In this document: piece by piece, positions 6,744 to 14,448 of the stretch
Layout of the letters: each line of letters starts with the position of its first letter
How positions within the stretch are numbered: the first letter of the stretch is position 1
Source: Pseudomonadota bacterium
GTDB taxonomy: Bacteria > Pseudomonadota > Alphaproteobacteria > Reyranellales > Reyranellaceae
Assembly: GCA_020160955.1 (NCBI GenBank)
Contig: JAIUOX010000029.1
Location: 1 to 46,165 of the forward strand
Length of the DNA stretch: 46,165 nt
Direction of reading: 5' to 3'
Notes under the pieces: model-generated
The model's database searches: none
The model's input: only the letters and a program-made list of their open reading frames with translations
What the model was told of the DNA's origin: nothing
Position numbers and translations under genes: made by a program

Positions 6744-7532
6744 TCAGGTGCTCGCCGTGAAATACTCGTTGATTGCTGCCGCCACTTCGTCCGGGCGAGC
6801 CATTGCCGGGATGTGACCGGCGCCCTCGAACACGACCAGCTTGCTGTCCGGAATGAGCGACTGGATGTAGCGTTGGGTGTCCAGGGTGCAGGCAAAATCC
6901 TTCTCCCCGTGCAGAAGCAAGGTCGGCAGGCGCCAGCGCGGCAACTCCGTCGCCCAGTCAACAGGGCGTTCCCACTGCATGGTCATGATTCTCTCGGCCG
7001 CTTCGGGCGTCGCACGGGACAGGATGTTCACGCCCCAACGCCGGATGTGGTCGCTATCCGGCTCAGGCGTGCATCGCTCGATGAACCATCGAAGTCGATC
7101 GCGATGCGTCTCGCCGGGCCACCTGGAGGGGGCCGTCCGCGGCGCAGGCACGGTGCCGGGGACCACGACTTCCCCCGTACCATTCATCAAGATCAACCCG
7201 TCGAACCTGCCGGGATCGCGCAGGACCGCCCGCATGACCGTCATTACGCCCCTGGAGAAGCCCGCGAGGATGCAGCGCTCGATCTTCAGCGCATCCATTA
7301 CCGCGAAGACGTCATCCACCATCGCCTCATGGCTGATCTTCTCGACCGGGACAGACGTCTCGCCGGTTCCGCGATGATCGTAGACAACCGTTCGCCACGA
7401 CTCGCTCAGAGGGGCCAGCGTGGCTATCCAATCCTCGAAGTTTCCGACCCATCCGCTATGCGCAAGGATGGTCCGAGGCCCCTTGCCAAAGCTGAGTGCA
7501 AACACCCTGTTGCCGTCGATATCAAGAAACAT
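6744..7532 (-). CDS. Alpha/beta-fold hydrolase
   Basis: This 262-residue alpha/beta hydrolase has the oxyanion region HSGWVGN (residues 25-31), the nucleophile elbow GFSRG with Ser93, acid Asp212 in HGEKDFACT and base His240 in GAGHIPAMARP, so the triad is complete. A cap region lies around residues 120-195. The substrate cannot be inferred; esterases, lactonases and dehalogenase-like enzymes share this layout. It lies between intact hss and the hss relics and has lower GC than the backbone, suggesting it arrived with the SET region. Confidence 0.85.
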   Translation of the reverse strand: MFLDIDGNRVFALSFGKGPRTILAHSGWVGNFEDWIATLAPLSESWRTVVYDHRGTGETSVPVEKISHEAMVDDVFAVMDALKIERCILAGFSRGVMTVMRAVLRDPGRFDGLILMNGTGEVVVPGTVPAPRTAPSRWPGETHRDRLRWFIERCTPEPDSDHIRRWGVNILSRATPEAAERIMTMQWERPVDWATELPRWRLPTLLLHGEKDFACTLDTQRYIQSLIPDSKLVVFEGAGHIPAMARPDEVAAAINEYFTAST

Positions 7533-7914
7533 GGCTCGATCCCCCGCTGCTAAGGGCGATGACCTCGGAGTCCACCCTCGCAGGGGAGAACGCCGTGTTA
7601 CGCGACGTGCTCATCATTGACTGAGCGCAGCATTCTTGTCGCACCCTGTCCGCCAATACAAGCGAGCCGAGCATTCCTTTGCGATGCAACCCATGATCCG
7701 GATCACACGCTGGCACAGACCAGGTTTACAGAACGGGTGGGATGACTAGAGCCACCAGCCATTCAGGGTCGCAGCTTCATCACCACGCTGGTTGTATCGC
7801 AAGCGGGAAAGCCATCGACCGGTGGATGCGAACCCCATCGCTCGCATCCCAGACCTCGGCAAAACCCGCGCGCCGTCGATATAGTCTTGAAAAGACGATA
7901 TGAACCAATGACTT
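7533..7914. other. 382-bp non-coding spacer between hss and the hydrolase
   Basis: No gene is seen. It is noticeably less GC-rich than the backbone and holds a small hairpin downstream of hss on the minus strand (GTCTT-TTC-AAGAC, near 7884-7897). It must contain the promoter of the hydrolase gene, but no clear -35/-10 pair stands out. Confidence 0.5.
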
Positions 7915-9351
7915 TCAGGTCACGCGGAAGTTCTTGAACTGCCACGGGTCCCTGGTGTCGAGGCTTTCCGGGAACAGGCCGCCGCGATCCTTGAGCGGCG
8001 TCCAGTCGCTGTACTTGCCGACCACCGGGCCGAGGTAGGGCCGGCAGATCTCGAGGTGGCGCGCGAAGTCCATCTCGTCGGCCTCGACCACGCCGCGGTC
8101 GGGGTTCTCGAGCGCCCAGATGATGCCCGACAGGACCGGGGCGCAGACCTGGATCGAGGTCGCGTTGTTGTACGGCGCGAGCTTGCGCGTCTCGACGATG
8201 TCGAGCTGCGAGCCGTACCAGTAGGCGCCCTTCTTGTGGCCCATCAGCAGCACGCCCAGCTCGTCGCGGCCCTTCTCGATCTCGTCGACGATCAGGCGCT
8301 GGCGCTTCTGCTGCTTGAGGTTCTTGCCCGCGATCTCGTGCATCGACATGATCGCCTGGTCGCACGGGTGGTAGGCGTAGTGCACGGTCGGCCGGTAGAC
8401 CACCCGGGACCCGTTGCGCAGCGTGAAGTAGTCGGCGATCGAGATCGCCTCGTTGTGGGTGATGATGAAGCCGTGGAACGGCCCCTCGAGCGGCGTCCAG
8501 GTGCGCACCCGCGTGTGCAGGCCCGGCCGGTTCAGGTAGATCGCCGCGTCGCAGCCGAACTTGTGGCGCGCGCCGTCCGGCGGCAGCGCCTTCTCGTGCG
8601 TGCCCCAGCCCATCTCGGCCGGCTGGCTGCCCTCCGACACGAAGCCGTCGATCGACCAGGTGTTGACGAACTCGCCGACCTCCTTGGGTCGCGACGACAC
8701 CTGGGTGTCGCGCTCGGCGATGTGGATCACCTTGACGCCCAGCCGGCTGGCGAGCTTCGCCCAGCCCTCGCGGTCCTTCGGCACCGCCGCCCTGACGCCG
8801 GTGTCGCGCGCCACGTTGAGCAGCGCCTGCTTGACGAAGTGCGAGACCAGGCCGGGGTTGGCGCCGTGGGCGACCACCGCGGTCGGGCCCTTGCCGCGGT
8901 ACTTGCGGCTGAGCTTCAGCATGCTCTCGCGCAGCGCGTAGTTCGAGCGCAGCGAGACCGACAGGTTGGGATCGGTGTAGCCGCCCGGCCACGGCTCGAT
9001 GCAGGTGTCGAGGTAGAGCGCGCCCTGCTCGTGGCACAGCTCGACCAGCGCGGTCGACGAGACCTCGACCGACAGGTTGACCAGGAAGTCGCCCTTGGCC
9101 AGCCGCGGCGCCAGCACCGAGCGGTAGTTGGCCCTGGTCAGGCGCTTCTCGATGAACTCGATGCCGAAGCGCTCGACCTCGGGCAGGCCGCCGCGATCCT
9201 CGGCGGCGATGATCGTGATCTGCCTCGGCTTGATGCCGACATGGCGCAGGATCAGCGGCAGCACGCCCTGGGTGATCGAGCCGCAGCCCAGGATCACCAT
9301 GCGTCCCTTGAAATCGAGGTACTTCTTCTTCGCGCGCGTGCCCTTGGCCAT
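7915..9351 (-). CDS. hss: Homospermidine synthase
   Basis: The protein has 478 residues, the usual size of bacterial HSS. An N-terminal dinucleotide-binding motif ILGCGSITQGVLPL (residues 20-33) opens a saccharopine-dehydrogenase-like Rossmann domain. Later landmarks include HGANPGLVSHFVKQAL, IAERDTQVSS, EMGWGTHEK, ITHNEAISIADYFT, YRPTVHYAYHPCDQAI, the lysine-rich LLMGHKKGAYWYGSQLD and the C-terminal WTPLKDRGGLFPE...FKNFRVT. The cytoplasmic enzyme joins two putrescines (or putrescine and spermidine) using NAD+ to give sym-homospermidine. It follows odc on the same strand with a strong hairpin in the 96-bp spacer. Fragments of its 3' end recur at 5808-5846 and 6646-6685. Confidence 0.93.
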   Translation of the reverse strand: MAKGTRAKKKYLDFKGRMVILGCGSITQGVLPLILRHVGIKPRQITIIAAEDRGGLPEVERFGIEFIEKRLTRANYRSVLAPRLAKGDFLVNLSVEVSSTALVELCHEQGALYLDTCIEPWPGGYTDPNLSVSLRSNYALRESMLKLSRKYRGKGPTAVVAHGANPGLVSHFVKQALLNVARDTGVRAAVPKDREGWAKLASRLGVKVIHIAERDTQVSSRPKEVGEFVNTWSIDGFVSEGSQPAEMGWGTHEKALPPDGARHKFGCDAAIYLNRPGLHTRVRTWTPLEGPFHGFIITHNEAISIADYFTLRNGSRVVYRPTVHYAYHPCDQAIMSMHEIAGKNLKQQKRQRLIVDEIEKGRDELGVLLMGHKKGAYWYGSQLDIVETRKLAPYNNATSIQVCAPVLSGIIWALENPDRGVVEADEMDFARHLEICRPYLGPVVGKYSDWTPLKDRGGLFPESLDTRDPWQFKNFRVT

Positions 9352-9395
9352 GTCGTGCTGCCCCCGCAGGTGTCTTGGATGGGTCGTTAAACGGC

Positions 9396-9421
9396 AACGG
9401 GGCCTTTCTCAAGGCCCCGTT
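9396..9421 (-). terminator. 11-bp hairpin between odc and hss
   Basis: AACGGGGCCTT and its exact inverse flank a 4-nt loop. On the minus strand it follows the odc stop (9448) by 26 nt and is followed by GCCGTTTAACG, only a weak T-tract. It could be a partial terminator or an mRNA-stability element tuning hss relative to odc. Confidence 0.6.
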
Positions 9422-9447
9422 AACGTCGTTCTGTTACAGGACGAAGG

Positions 9448-10578
9448 CTAGATGCAGACCGCCTTGAGCGGCGCGAAGCCGTTGAAGGCGACCGACGAGT
9501 AGGTCGTCGTGTAGGCGCCGGTCGAGAGGATCTCGACCTTGTCGCCGGGCTTCAGCGACAGCGGCAGCTTGTACTCGGTCTTCTCGTACAGGATGTCCGC
9601 CGAGTCGCAGGTCGGGCCGGCCAGCACCACCGGGCCGACGCGCGTGCCGTCGCGCGGCGTGCGCAGGCGATACTTGATGCTCTCGTCCATCGTCTCGGCG
9701 AGGCCCGAGAACTTGCCGATGTCGAGGTAGACCCAGCGCTTGCGGTCGTTGGCCGCCTTGCGCGAGACCAGCACGACCTCGCTCTGGATCACGCCGGCGT
9801 CGCCCACCATCGAGCGGCCCGGCTCCATGATCACCTCCGGCATGCGGTTGCCGAAGTGGCGCACCAGCGCGCGGCCGACCGCCTCGCAGTAGGCGTCGAT
9901 GCTCGACACCTCGGCGCGGTAGCGGGCCGGGAAGCCGCCGCCCAGGTTGACCATGCGCAGGTCGACGCCGGCCTCGGCCAGGGCGAAGAACATCTGCGAC
10001 ACCTGCGCCAGCGCGCGGTCCCACTGCTCGAGGTCGGTCTGCTGGCTGCCGACGTGGAACGAGATGCCGTAGGCATCGAGGCCCCAGTCCTTGGCCTTGC
10101 GCAGCAGGTCCTTGGCCATCTCCGGCGCGCAGCCGAACTTCTTGCTGAGCGGCCACTCGGCGCCGCCGCAATCGACCAGCACGCGGCAGAACACCTTGGC
10201 GCCCGGCGCGACGCGGGCGAGCTTCTGCAGCTCCGCCTCGCTGTCGAAGGCGAACAGGCGCACGCCCTGCTGGTAGGCCCAGGCGATGTCGCGCTCCTTC
10301 TTGATCGTGTTGCCGAAGGAGACGCGGTCCATGCTGGCGCCGGCCTGCTGGACGAACTCGATCTCGCCGCGGCTGGCGGCGTCGAACTTCGAGCCGAGGT
10401 TGGCCAGGCGCGACAGGATCTGCGCCGCCGGGTTGGCCTTCACGGCGTAGAAGATGTGCGCCGTCGGCAGCAGCTCGCGCATGCGCCGGAAGTTGTTCTC
10501 GACCACGTCGAGGTCGATCACAAGGCACGGCGTCTCGGGCTGCTGCTCGCGGAGGTAACGGAAAATACGCTCGGTCAT
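9448..10578 (-). CDS. odc: Type III (alanine-racemase-fold) ornithine/lysine decarboxylase
   Basis: This 376-residue PLP enzyme of the eukaryotic-type ODC family has PLP lysine K47 in FYAVKANP, HVGSQ at 175-179, the phosphate-binding GGGFP at 213-217, EPGRSMV at 252-258 and catalytic CDSAD at 324-328. It makes putrescine from ornithine (possibly cadaverine from lysine) in the cytoplasm, feeding hss downstream. I chose the ATG at 10578 (MTERIFRYLREQQPETP). The frame stays open upstream to 10899 without protein-like composition, and that stretch is a structured leader. Key residues do not separate ornithine from lysine preference. Confidence 0.92.
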   Translation of the reverse strand: MTERIFRYLREQQPETPCLVIDLDVVENNFRRMRELLPTAHIFYAVKANPAAQILSRLANLGSKFDAASRGEIEFVQQAGASMDRVSFGNTIKKERDIAWAYQQGVRLFAFDSEAELQKLARVAPGAKVFCRVLVDCGGAEWPLSKKFGCAPEMAKDLLRKAKDWGLDAYGISFHVGSQQTDLEQWDRALAQVSQMFFALAEAGVDLRMVNLGGGFPARYRAEVSSIDAYCEAVGRALVRHFGNRMPEVIMEPGRSMVGDAGVIQSEVVLVSRKAANDRKRWVYLDIGKFSGLAETMDESIKYRLRTPRDGTRVGPVVLAGPTCDSADILYEKTEYKLPLSLKPGDKVEILSTGAYTTTYSSVAFNGFAPLKAVCI

Positions 10579-10980
10579 GGCTGGGGGGTACCCCGTCAAT
10601 CGAAACTGCTGGAAAGCGTGGATAACGTCGAAGCGGGATGGCGATGCCTCCCGCGACGCACGGCACCGAAAACGGCGGCGTGCGTCAGCCGATACTCGAC
10701 GGAGTTTCGGTCTGCCGGACCGGCAGGTCTTTCGAAGCGGCCCGGTCGAGGAGAACCGGGCAAATGACGGAATAGCGGGGAACGCGCCCCGCGCGGTAAG
10801 CAACCATATCAGAAGCTCCTTCCCGGACCCGGCTCGAAGACCGGCACTGCCAAAAAGGACGCTTTCCGTCGTTGCGTAACCACTATGGGCCAGCGGCACG
10901 TGCGTGGGCGTCTTGATCGCTATCTACAACTAATTGACACGGTTACAAGGAGATTCTTGGTCTCCTTGCAAATTTTTGTG
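10579..10980 (-). promoter_or_regulatory. Long structured 5' leader and promoter region of odc (speF-motif candidate)
   Basis: About 340-400 nt precede odc without a gene. Three compact GC-rich hairpins lie in series: 10777-10794 (GCGGGG/CCCCGC), 10741-10760 (CCCGGT/ACCGGG) and 10711-10725 (CTGCCGG/CCGGCAG). A conserved speF leader RNA is known upstream of alphaproteobacterial ornithine decarboxylase genes; whether this matches it needs a covariance search. AT-rich DNA at 10920-10980 probably carries the promoter, and TTGATCGCTATCTA at 10913-10926 resembles an FNR box with one mismatch. Confidence 0.45.
10945..10976 (+). terminator. Hairpin with T-tract
   Basis: CAAGGAGA-TTCTTGG-TCTCCTTG is followed on the plus strand by CAAATTTTTG. 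No plus-strand gene ends here. It may end antisense or read-through transcription, or on the minus strand act as a weak end signal for the MFS operon (last stop at 11006). Confidence 0.45.
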
Positions 10981-11005
10981 TGTCTTGTGGTGTCGAATCC
11001 ACAGT

Positions 11006-12241
11006 TCAGGCGCGCGGCAGCGTCGAGCCGGGCAGCCGGATGGTCGCCGCCAGCACCGTGAAGGGCACCAGCGAGGCCGCCGACAGCAGGAGCGCCGCCT
11101 GGGTGCCGAGCAGCGTGGCGACCTTGCCCCACAGCAGCGAGCCCACGACCATCGAGCCGAAGAACACCATCTGGTGCACCGCCATGCCGCGCGCCCGCAT
11201 GAAGTTGGGCAGGATCATCTGCACCGAGGCGCCGTTGTTGGCGATCACCGTGATCCAGCAGCCGCCGGCCAGGGTCACGCAGGCCCCGACCACCCACGGC
11301 GTCATGACCAGCGCCGCCACCAGGGTGGCCAGCGCGTGCACGCCCATCGCCCAGATGTTGGCGCGGTCATGGCCGAGCAGCCGGTTGATCGTCGGCATCA
11401 GGAAGGCCGCCACCACCGCGCCGGTGCCGAACACCGCGTAGAGGATGCCGAAGGTGAACTCGTCCAGCCCCAGCTCGAAGCGGCCGATCACCGGCAGCAG
11501 GGTGGCGATGGCGATGCCCGGCGTGAAGAAGCACAGGCCGCGGGCGAACACCGCCCGCAGGTCGCGGCTGTCACGCACGAAGGCGATGCCGCTGCGCGCC
11601 GCCTCGAGAAAACCCTCGCGGCGCTGGGCGGCCCGCGCCTCGGCCGGCCGCCGCCACGCCAGCATGGCGAGGACGACGCCGATGTAGGTCGCGGCGTTGA
11701 TCGCGAACAGCAGGAACACGCCGACCAGCCCGAGCAGGATCTGGCCGACCACCGGGCCGATCGTGCGGGCGAGGTTGAAGCCGGCGCTGTTGAGCGCGAT
11801 CGCCGGCCGCAGCAGCGGCCCGGAGACGATCTCCGGCACCACGGCGTGCCACGCCGGGGCGTTCATGGCGTTGCCCAGCCCCATGCAGAACGACAGCGCC
11901 AGCAGGTTCCAGTGGTTGAGCTGGCCCATGTAGGCCAGCACCGCCAGCGTCGCCGCCACCGCCATCATCCAGAACTGGCAGACGATGATGTAGCGCCGCC
12001 GGTCGAAGCGGTCGGCCAGGATGCCGGCCGGGAAGCAGAACAGGAACATCGGCAGCGTGCTCGACGCCGCCAGCAGCGCGACGAAGATCGGCTCCGACGT
12101 CAGGCTGGTCATCTCCCAGGCGGCGCCGGTGGTCGCCATCCAGCCGCCGGTATTGGACAGGAGGTTGGCCGTCCACAGCGCGAGGAACGCGCGGATGGCG
12201 AGCGGGGCGAAGGCGGAGGGGGCGCGCGGTTGCCCGCTCAC
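11006..12241 (-). CDS. MFS transporter (EntS/MFS_3-like)
   Basis: A 411-residue protein with about twelve membrane helices and the MFS signature in loop 2-3 (GILADRFDRRRYI). The start LAIRAFLALWTANLLSNTGGWMATTGAAWEM and the motif ALNSAGFNLARTIGPVVGQ are typical of the MFS_3 group of exporters. I chose the GTG at 12241, which overlaps the stop of the upstream acyltransferase gene (GTGA), indicating translational coupling. It is the last gene of a three-gene minus-strand operon. The substrate is unknown. Given its partner, a lipid or lipid precursor is possible, but that is inference. Confidence 0.88.
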   Translation of the reverse strand: MSGQPRAPSAFAPLAIRAFLALWTANLLSNTGGWMATTGAAWEMTSLTSEPIFVALLAASSTLPMFLFCFPAGILADRFDRRRYIIVCQFWMMAVAATLAVLAYMGQLNHWNLLALSFCMGLGNAMNAPAWHAVVPEIVSGPLLRPAIALNSAGFNLARTIGPVVGQILLGLVGVFLLFAINAATYIGVVLAMLAWRRPAEARAAQRREGFLEAARSGIAFVRDSRDLRAVFARGLCFFTPGIAIATLLPVIGRFELGLDEFTFGILYAVFGTGAVVAAFLMPTINRLLGHDRANIWAMGVHALATLVAALVMTPWVVGACVTLAGGCWITVIANNGASVQMILPNFMRARGMAVHQMVFFGSMVVGSLLWGKVATLLGTQAALLLSAASLVPFTVLAATIRLPGSTLPRA

Positions 12242-13383
12242 AAGGCCTTCTCGTAGAGGCGGTGGGTCTTGTAGTGCACCCCGCCGACCGAGCGGATGAT
12301 GTTGTTGGTCGCCTTGTTGTCCTCGAGGATCCAGCCCAGCTCGGCGGTGGTCTTGCCGATCCGCTTGCCGTTGGCGCGCAGGTGGTCGATCGCCATCATC
12401 GCCAGCCCCGCCCCCATCAGCGGGTGGTTGCGGAAGCGCTTCTTGACGCCCATCAGCGGCACCCTTGTGCTGCCGACGCCGGCGATCTTGAGCCGCCACA
12501 GGAGCTTGGCCAGCGTGATCGGGTTGAGCTTGCCGCCGAAGTCCTGGACCGCCTCGTTGAGGTTGGTCAGCGCCACGATGAAGGCCACCGCCTCGTCGTC
12601 GACCTCCACGAACACCGCGAGGTCGGGCACGATCACCGGGCCGAACGCCTTGGAGGCGTGGTCGATCTCCTGCTGGGTGAACGGCACGAAGCCCCAGTTG
12701 TCGCTCCACGCGTCGTTGAAGATGCCGACCAGGGTGCGGACCTCGGCGTCGAACATCTTCATGTTGGCGGTGCGGACCTTGACCCGGCCGGCCATGCCGG
12801 CGCGCGCCATCAGCTTGGCGCCGATCGTCTCGGGCGCGTTCTGGACGTCGTAGTCGTAGGAGAACAGGTCCTTGATCTTGGTGAAGCCGTTGGCCTCGAC
12901 ATGGCCCTGCGACCACGGCGGGTCGTAGGGCGTCAGCAGCACCGAGCGGCTGTCGAAGCCCCAGATCATCAGCCCGACTTCCTCGTTGATCGACAGGCTG
13001 AACGGCCCGGTGACGCGCTTCAGCCCCTTGCCCCGCAGCCAGTCGGCGGCGGCCGCGAACAGCGCGGCGAAGATCGCCGGGTCGTCCTCGGCGGCGAGGC
13101 AGCCGAAGTGGCCGGTGTCGTCCTGGTAGCGCTCGAGGTAGACGCGGTCGAGCTGGGCGCTGATCCGGCCGACCACGCGGCCGGCCCGGCGGGCGAGGAA
13201 GAACTGGACCTCGACGTGGCCGAACAGCGGGTTCTTGCCCGGCGTGAAGGCCTCGCGGCGCTCGGTGTCGAGGTGGGGGATGTAGCCCTTGTGGCCGGCG
13301 TAGAGCCGCTTGGGCAGGGCGATGAACGCGTTGAGGTCGGACTTGCCGGCGACCGGCGTCACGACGATGTCGGAGGGAGCCAT
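12238..13383 (-). CDS. GNAT-fold acyltransferase, YghO-like; candidate ceramide synthase
   Basis: A 381-residue protein with two GNAT-like halves: FLARRAGRVVGRISAQLDRVYLERY near residues 62-86, and a C-terminal GLAMMAIDHLRANGKRIGKTTAELGWILEDNKATNNII typical of N-acyltransferases. Homologues are annotated as hypothetical or N-acetyltransferase (sometimes wrongly dATP pyrophosphohydrolase). In Caulobacter a GNAT-type acyltransferase, encoded apart from the spt-acp-cerR-ligase cluster, N-acylates the sphingoid base. This protein is my best candidate for that step here, with the cluster 10 kb away. It starts 4 nt after the phosphoesterase stop and overlaps the MFS gene by 4 nt. The general family is likely; the ceramide role is inference. 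Confidence 0.65.
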   Translation of the reverse strand: MAPSDIVVTPVAGKSDLNAFIALPKRLYAGHKGYIPHLDTERREAFTPGKNPLFGHVEVQFFLARRAGRVVGRISAQLDRVYLERYQDDTGHFGCLAAEDDPAIFAALFAAAADWLRGKGLKRVTGPFSLSINEEVGLMIWGFDSRSVLLTPYDPPWSQGHVEANGFTKIKDLFSYDYDVQNAPETIGAKLMARAGMAGRVKVRTANMKMFDAEVRTLVGIFNDAWSDNWGFVPFTQQEIDHASKAFGPVIVPDLAVFVEVDDEAVAFIVALTNLNEAVQDFGGKLNPITLAKLLWRLKIAGVGSTRVPLMGVKKRFRNHPLMGAGLAMMAIDHLRANGKRIGKTTAELGWILEDNKATNNIIRSVGGVHYKTHRLYEKAL

Positions 13384-13387
13384 TGTC

Positions 13388-14308
13388 CTAGGGTACCACG
13401 GCCGGGGCCGCCGGCGTGTGAAACGTAAGAATACCGTCAGGTTCGCAAGCCTTGCCGTCGGCCCGCAGCGCCCGCAGCTCGACGTCGATCTTCCAGCCCG
13501 CGGCGTCGCGCGACAGGCGCAGCAGGTGCCAGCGCGCCCGGCCGTACTTGCTGCCCGGCGCCGCCGAGGCCGAGGTCACGCCGATCACCGGCACCGGACC
13601 GTGCGGACCGGCGATGCGCGCGACCTCGCTGCGGTGGTTGTGGCCGTGCAGCACGACCTCGCAGCCGACCCGCCGGATCATCGCCTGGAAGCGCGCGGCG
13701 TCGGTCAGCCGCTTGAAGCGGCTCTCGGTGGTGAGCGGCGGGTGATGGATCAGCACGACCCGGCACACGCCCTCGCGGCCGAGCTCGGCCAGCAGCTTCT
13801 CGGCGCGCTCGATCTGGGCCGTGCCCAGCGTGCCGGTGGCGAGCAGCGGCGGCTTGGGCACGCCGCTCGACAGGCCGACCAGCGCGACCGGGCCGCGGCG
13901 GCGCAGCGTCGGGAAGACCGACAGGTCGGGTGCCGGCGGCTGGCCGTCGCCGGCCAGGTAGGCCGCCCAGCGGCCCAGCCCCTCGGCCCAGCCGGTCCGC
14001 ACGTAGGCGTCGTGGTTGCCCGGCACGATCGTCACCTCGGTCGGGCCGCCGAGCGACGGCAGCCACGCCGCGGCGCGGGCGAACTCCTCGGGCAGCGAGA
14101 TGTTCACCAGGTCGCCGGTCAGCGCCACGTGGTCGGGCTTCTGCGCCCGGATGTCGGCGACCACGCCGGCCAGCGCCTCGGGCCGGTGCAGCTGGGCCCG
14201 CCGCCGCCACCAGTTCAGGTAGCCGGTGGCGCGCTTGCCCAGCAGCTGCCACGGCCTGGCCTCCGGCATCGGCAGGTGCGGGTCGGAGAGGTGCGCCAGC
14301 GTGAACAT
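13388..14308 (-). CDS. Calcineurin-like metallophosphoesterase
   Basis: This 306-residue protein has the complete metal-binding motif series: LAHLSDPHLP (D9, H11), ALTGDLVNI, VPGNHDAYV, VLIHHPPLT and LHGHNHRSE. The core is a two-metal phosphoesterase of the cyclic-nucleotide/phospholipid type (CpdA/UshA superfamily). It heads the operon with the GNAT-like acyltransferase and the MFS protein. That company would fit a lipid head-group or precursor phosphatase, but the substrate cannot be read from the sequence. The ATG at 14308 gives the canonical N-terminus. Confidence 0.88.
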   Translation of the reverse strand: MFTLAHLSDPHLPMPEARPWQLLGKRATGYLNWWRRRAQLHRPEALAGVVADIRAQKPDHVALTGDLVNISLPEEFARAAAWLPSLGGPTEVTIVPGNHDAYVRTGWAEGLGRWAAYLAGDGQPPAPDLSVFPTLRRRGPVALVGLSSGVPKPPLLATGTLGTAQIERAEKLLAELGREGVCRVVLIHHPPLTTESRFKRLTDAARFQAMIRRVGCEVVLHGHNHRSEVARIAGPHGPVPVIGVTSASAAPGSKYGRARWHLLRLSRDAAGWKIDVELRALRADGKACEPDGILTFHTPAAPAVVP

Positions 14309-14354
14309 GTGCCGTCGAAAAGCGGCCGGCGGCGCGTTTTGTCAAGGCGAAGCG

Positions 14355-14448
14355 AAAGGTCCCTCGCTGCGCTCGGGATGACAAACAAGCAATGTTGGGA
14401 GCGCGGCCCGCTCTTCCCTGTCATCCCGAGCGTAAGCGAGGGACCTTT
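14355..14448. repeat. Dispersed palindromic repeat, copy 1
   Basis: Arms 14355-14383 and 14419-14448 are near-perfect inverted copies (AAAGGTCCCTCGC... with ...GCGAGGGACCTTT) around a 35-nt loop. It starts immediately after the phaC stop on the minus strand. Related copies lie at 36601-36669, 39895-39981 and 43649-43719. Confidence 0.9.

Noticed and set aside
6430..6816. 128-residue plus-strand frame between the SET gene and the hydrolase
   Set aside because: It runs through an hss relic and the hydrolase 3' end, has no recognisable motif, and is not protein-like in codon use.
8056..9390. 444-residue plus-strand frame opposite hss
   Set aside because: Antisense shadow of a well-conserved gene, as expected in GC-rich DNA.
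10579..10899. N-terminal extension of ornithine decarboxylase by 107 residues
   Set aside because: The extension is open by chance. The conserved protein starts at the ATG at 10578 and the upstream DNA folds into hairpins.
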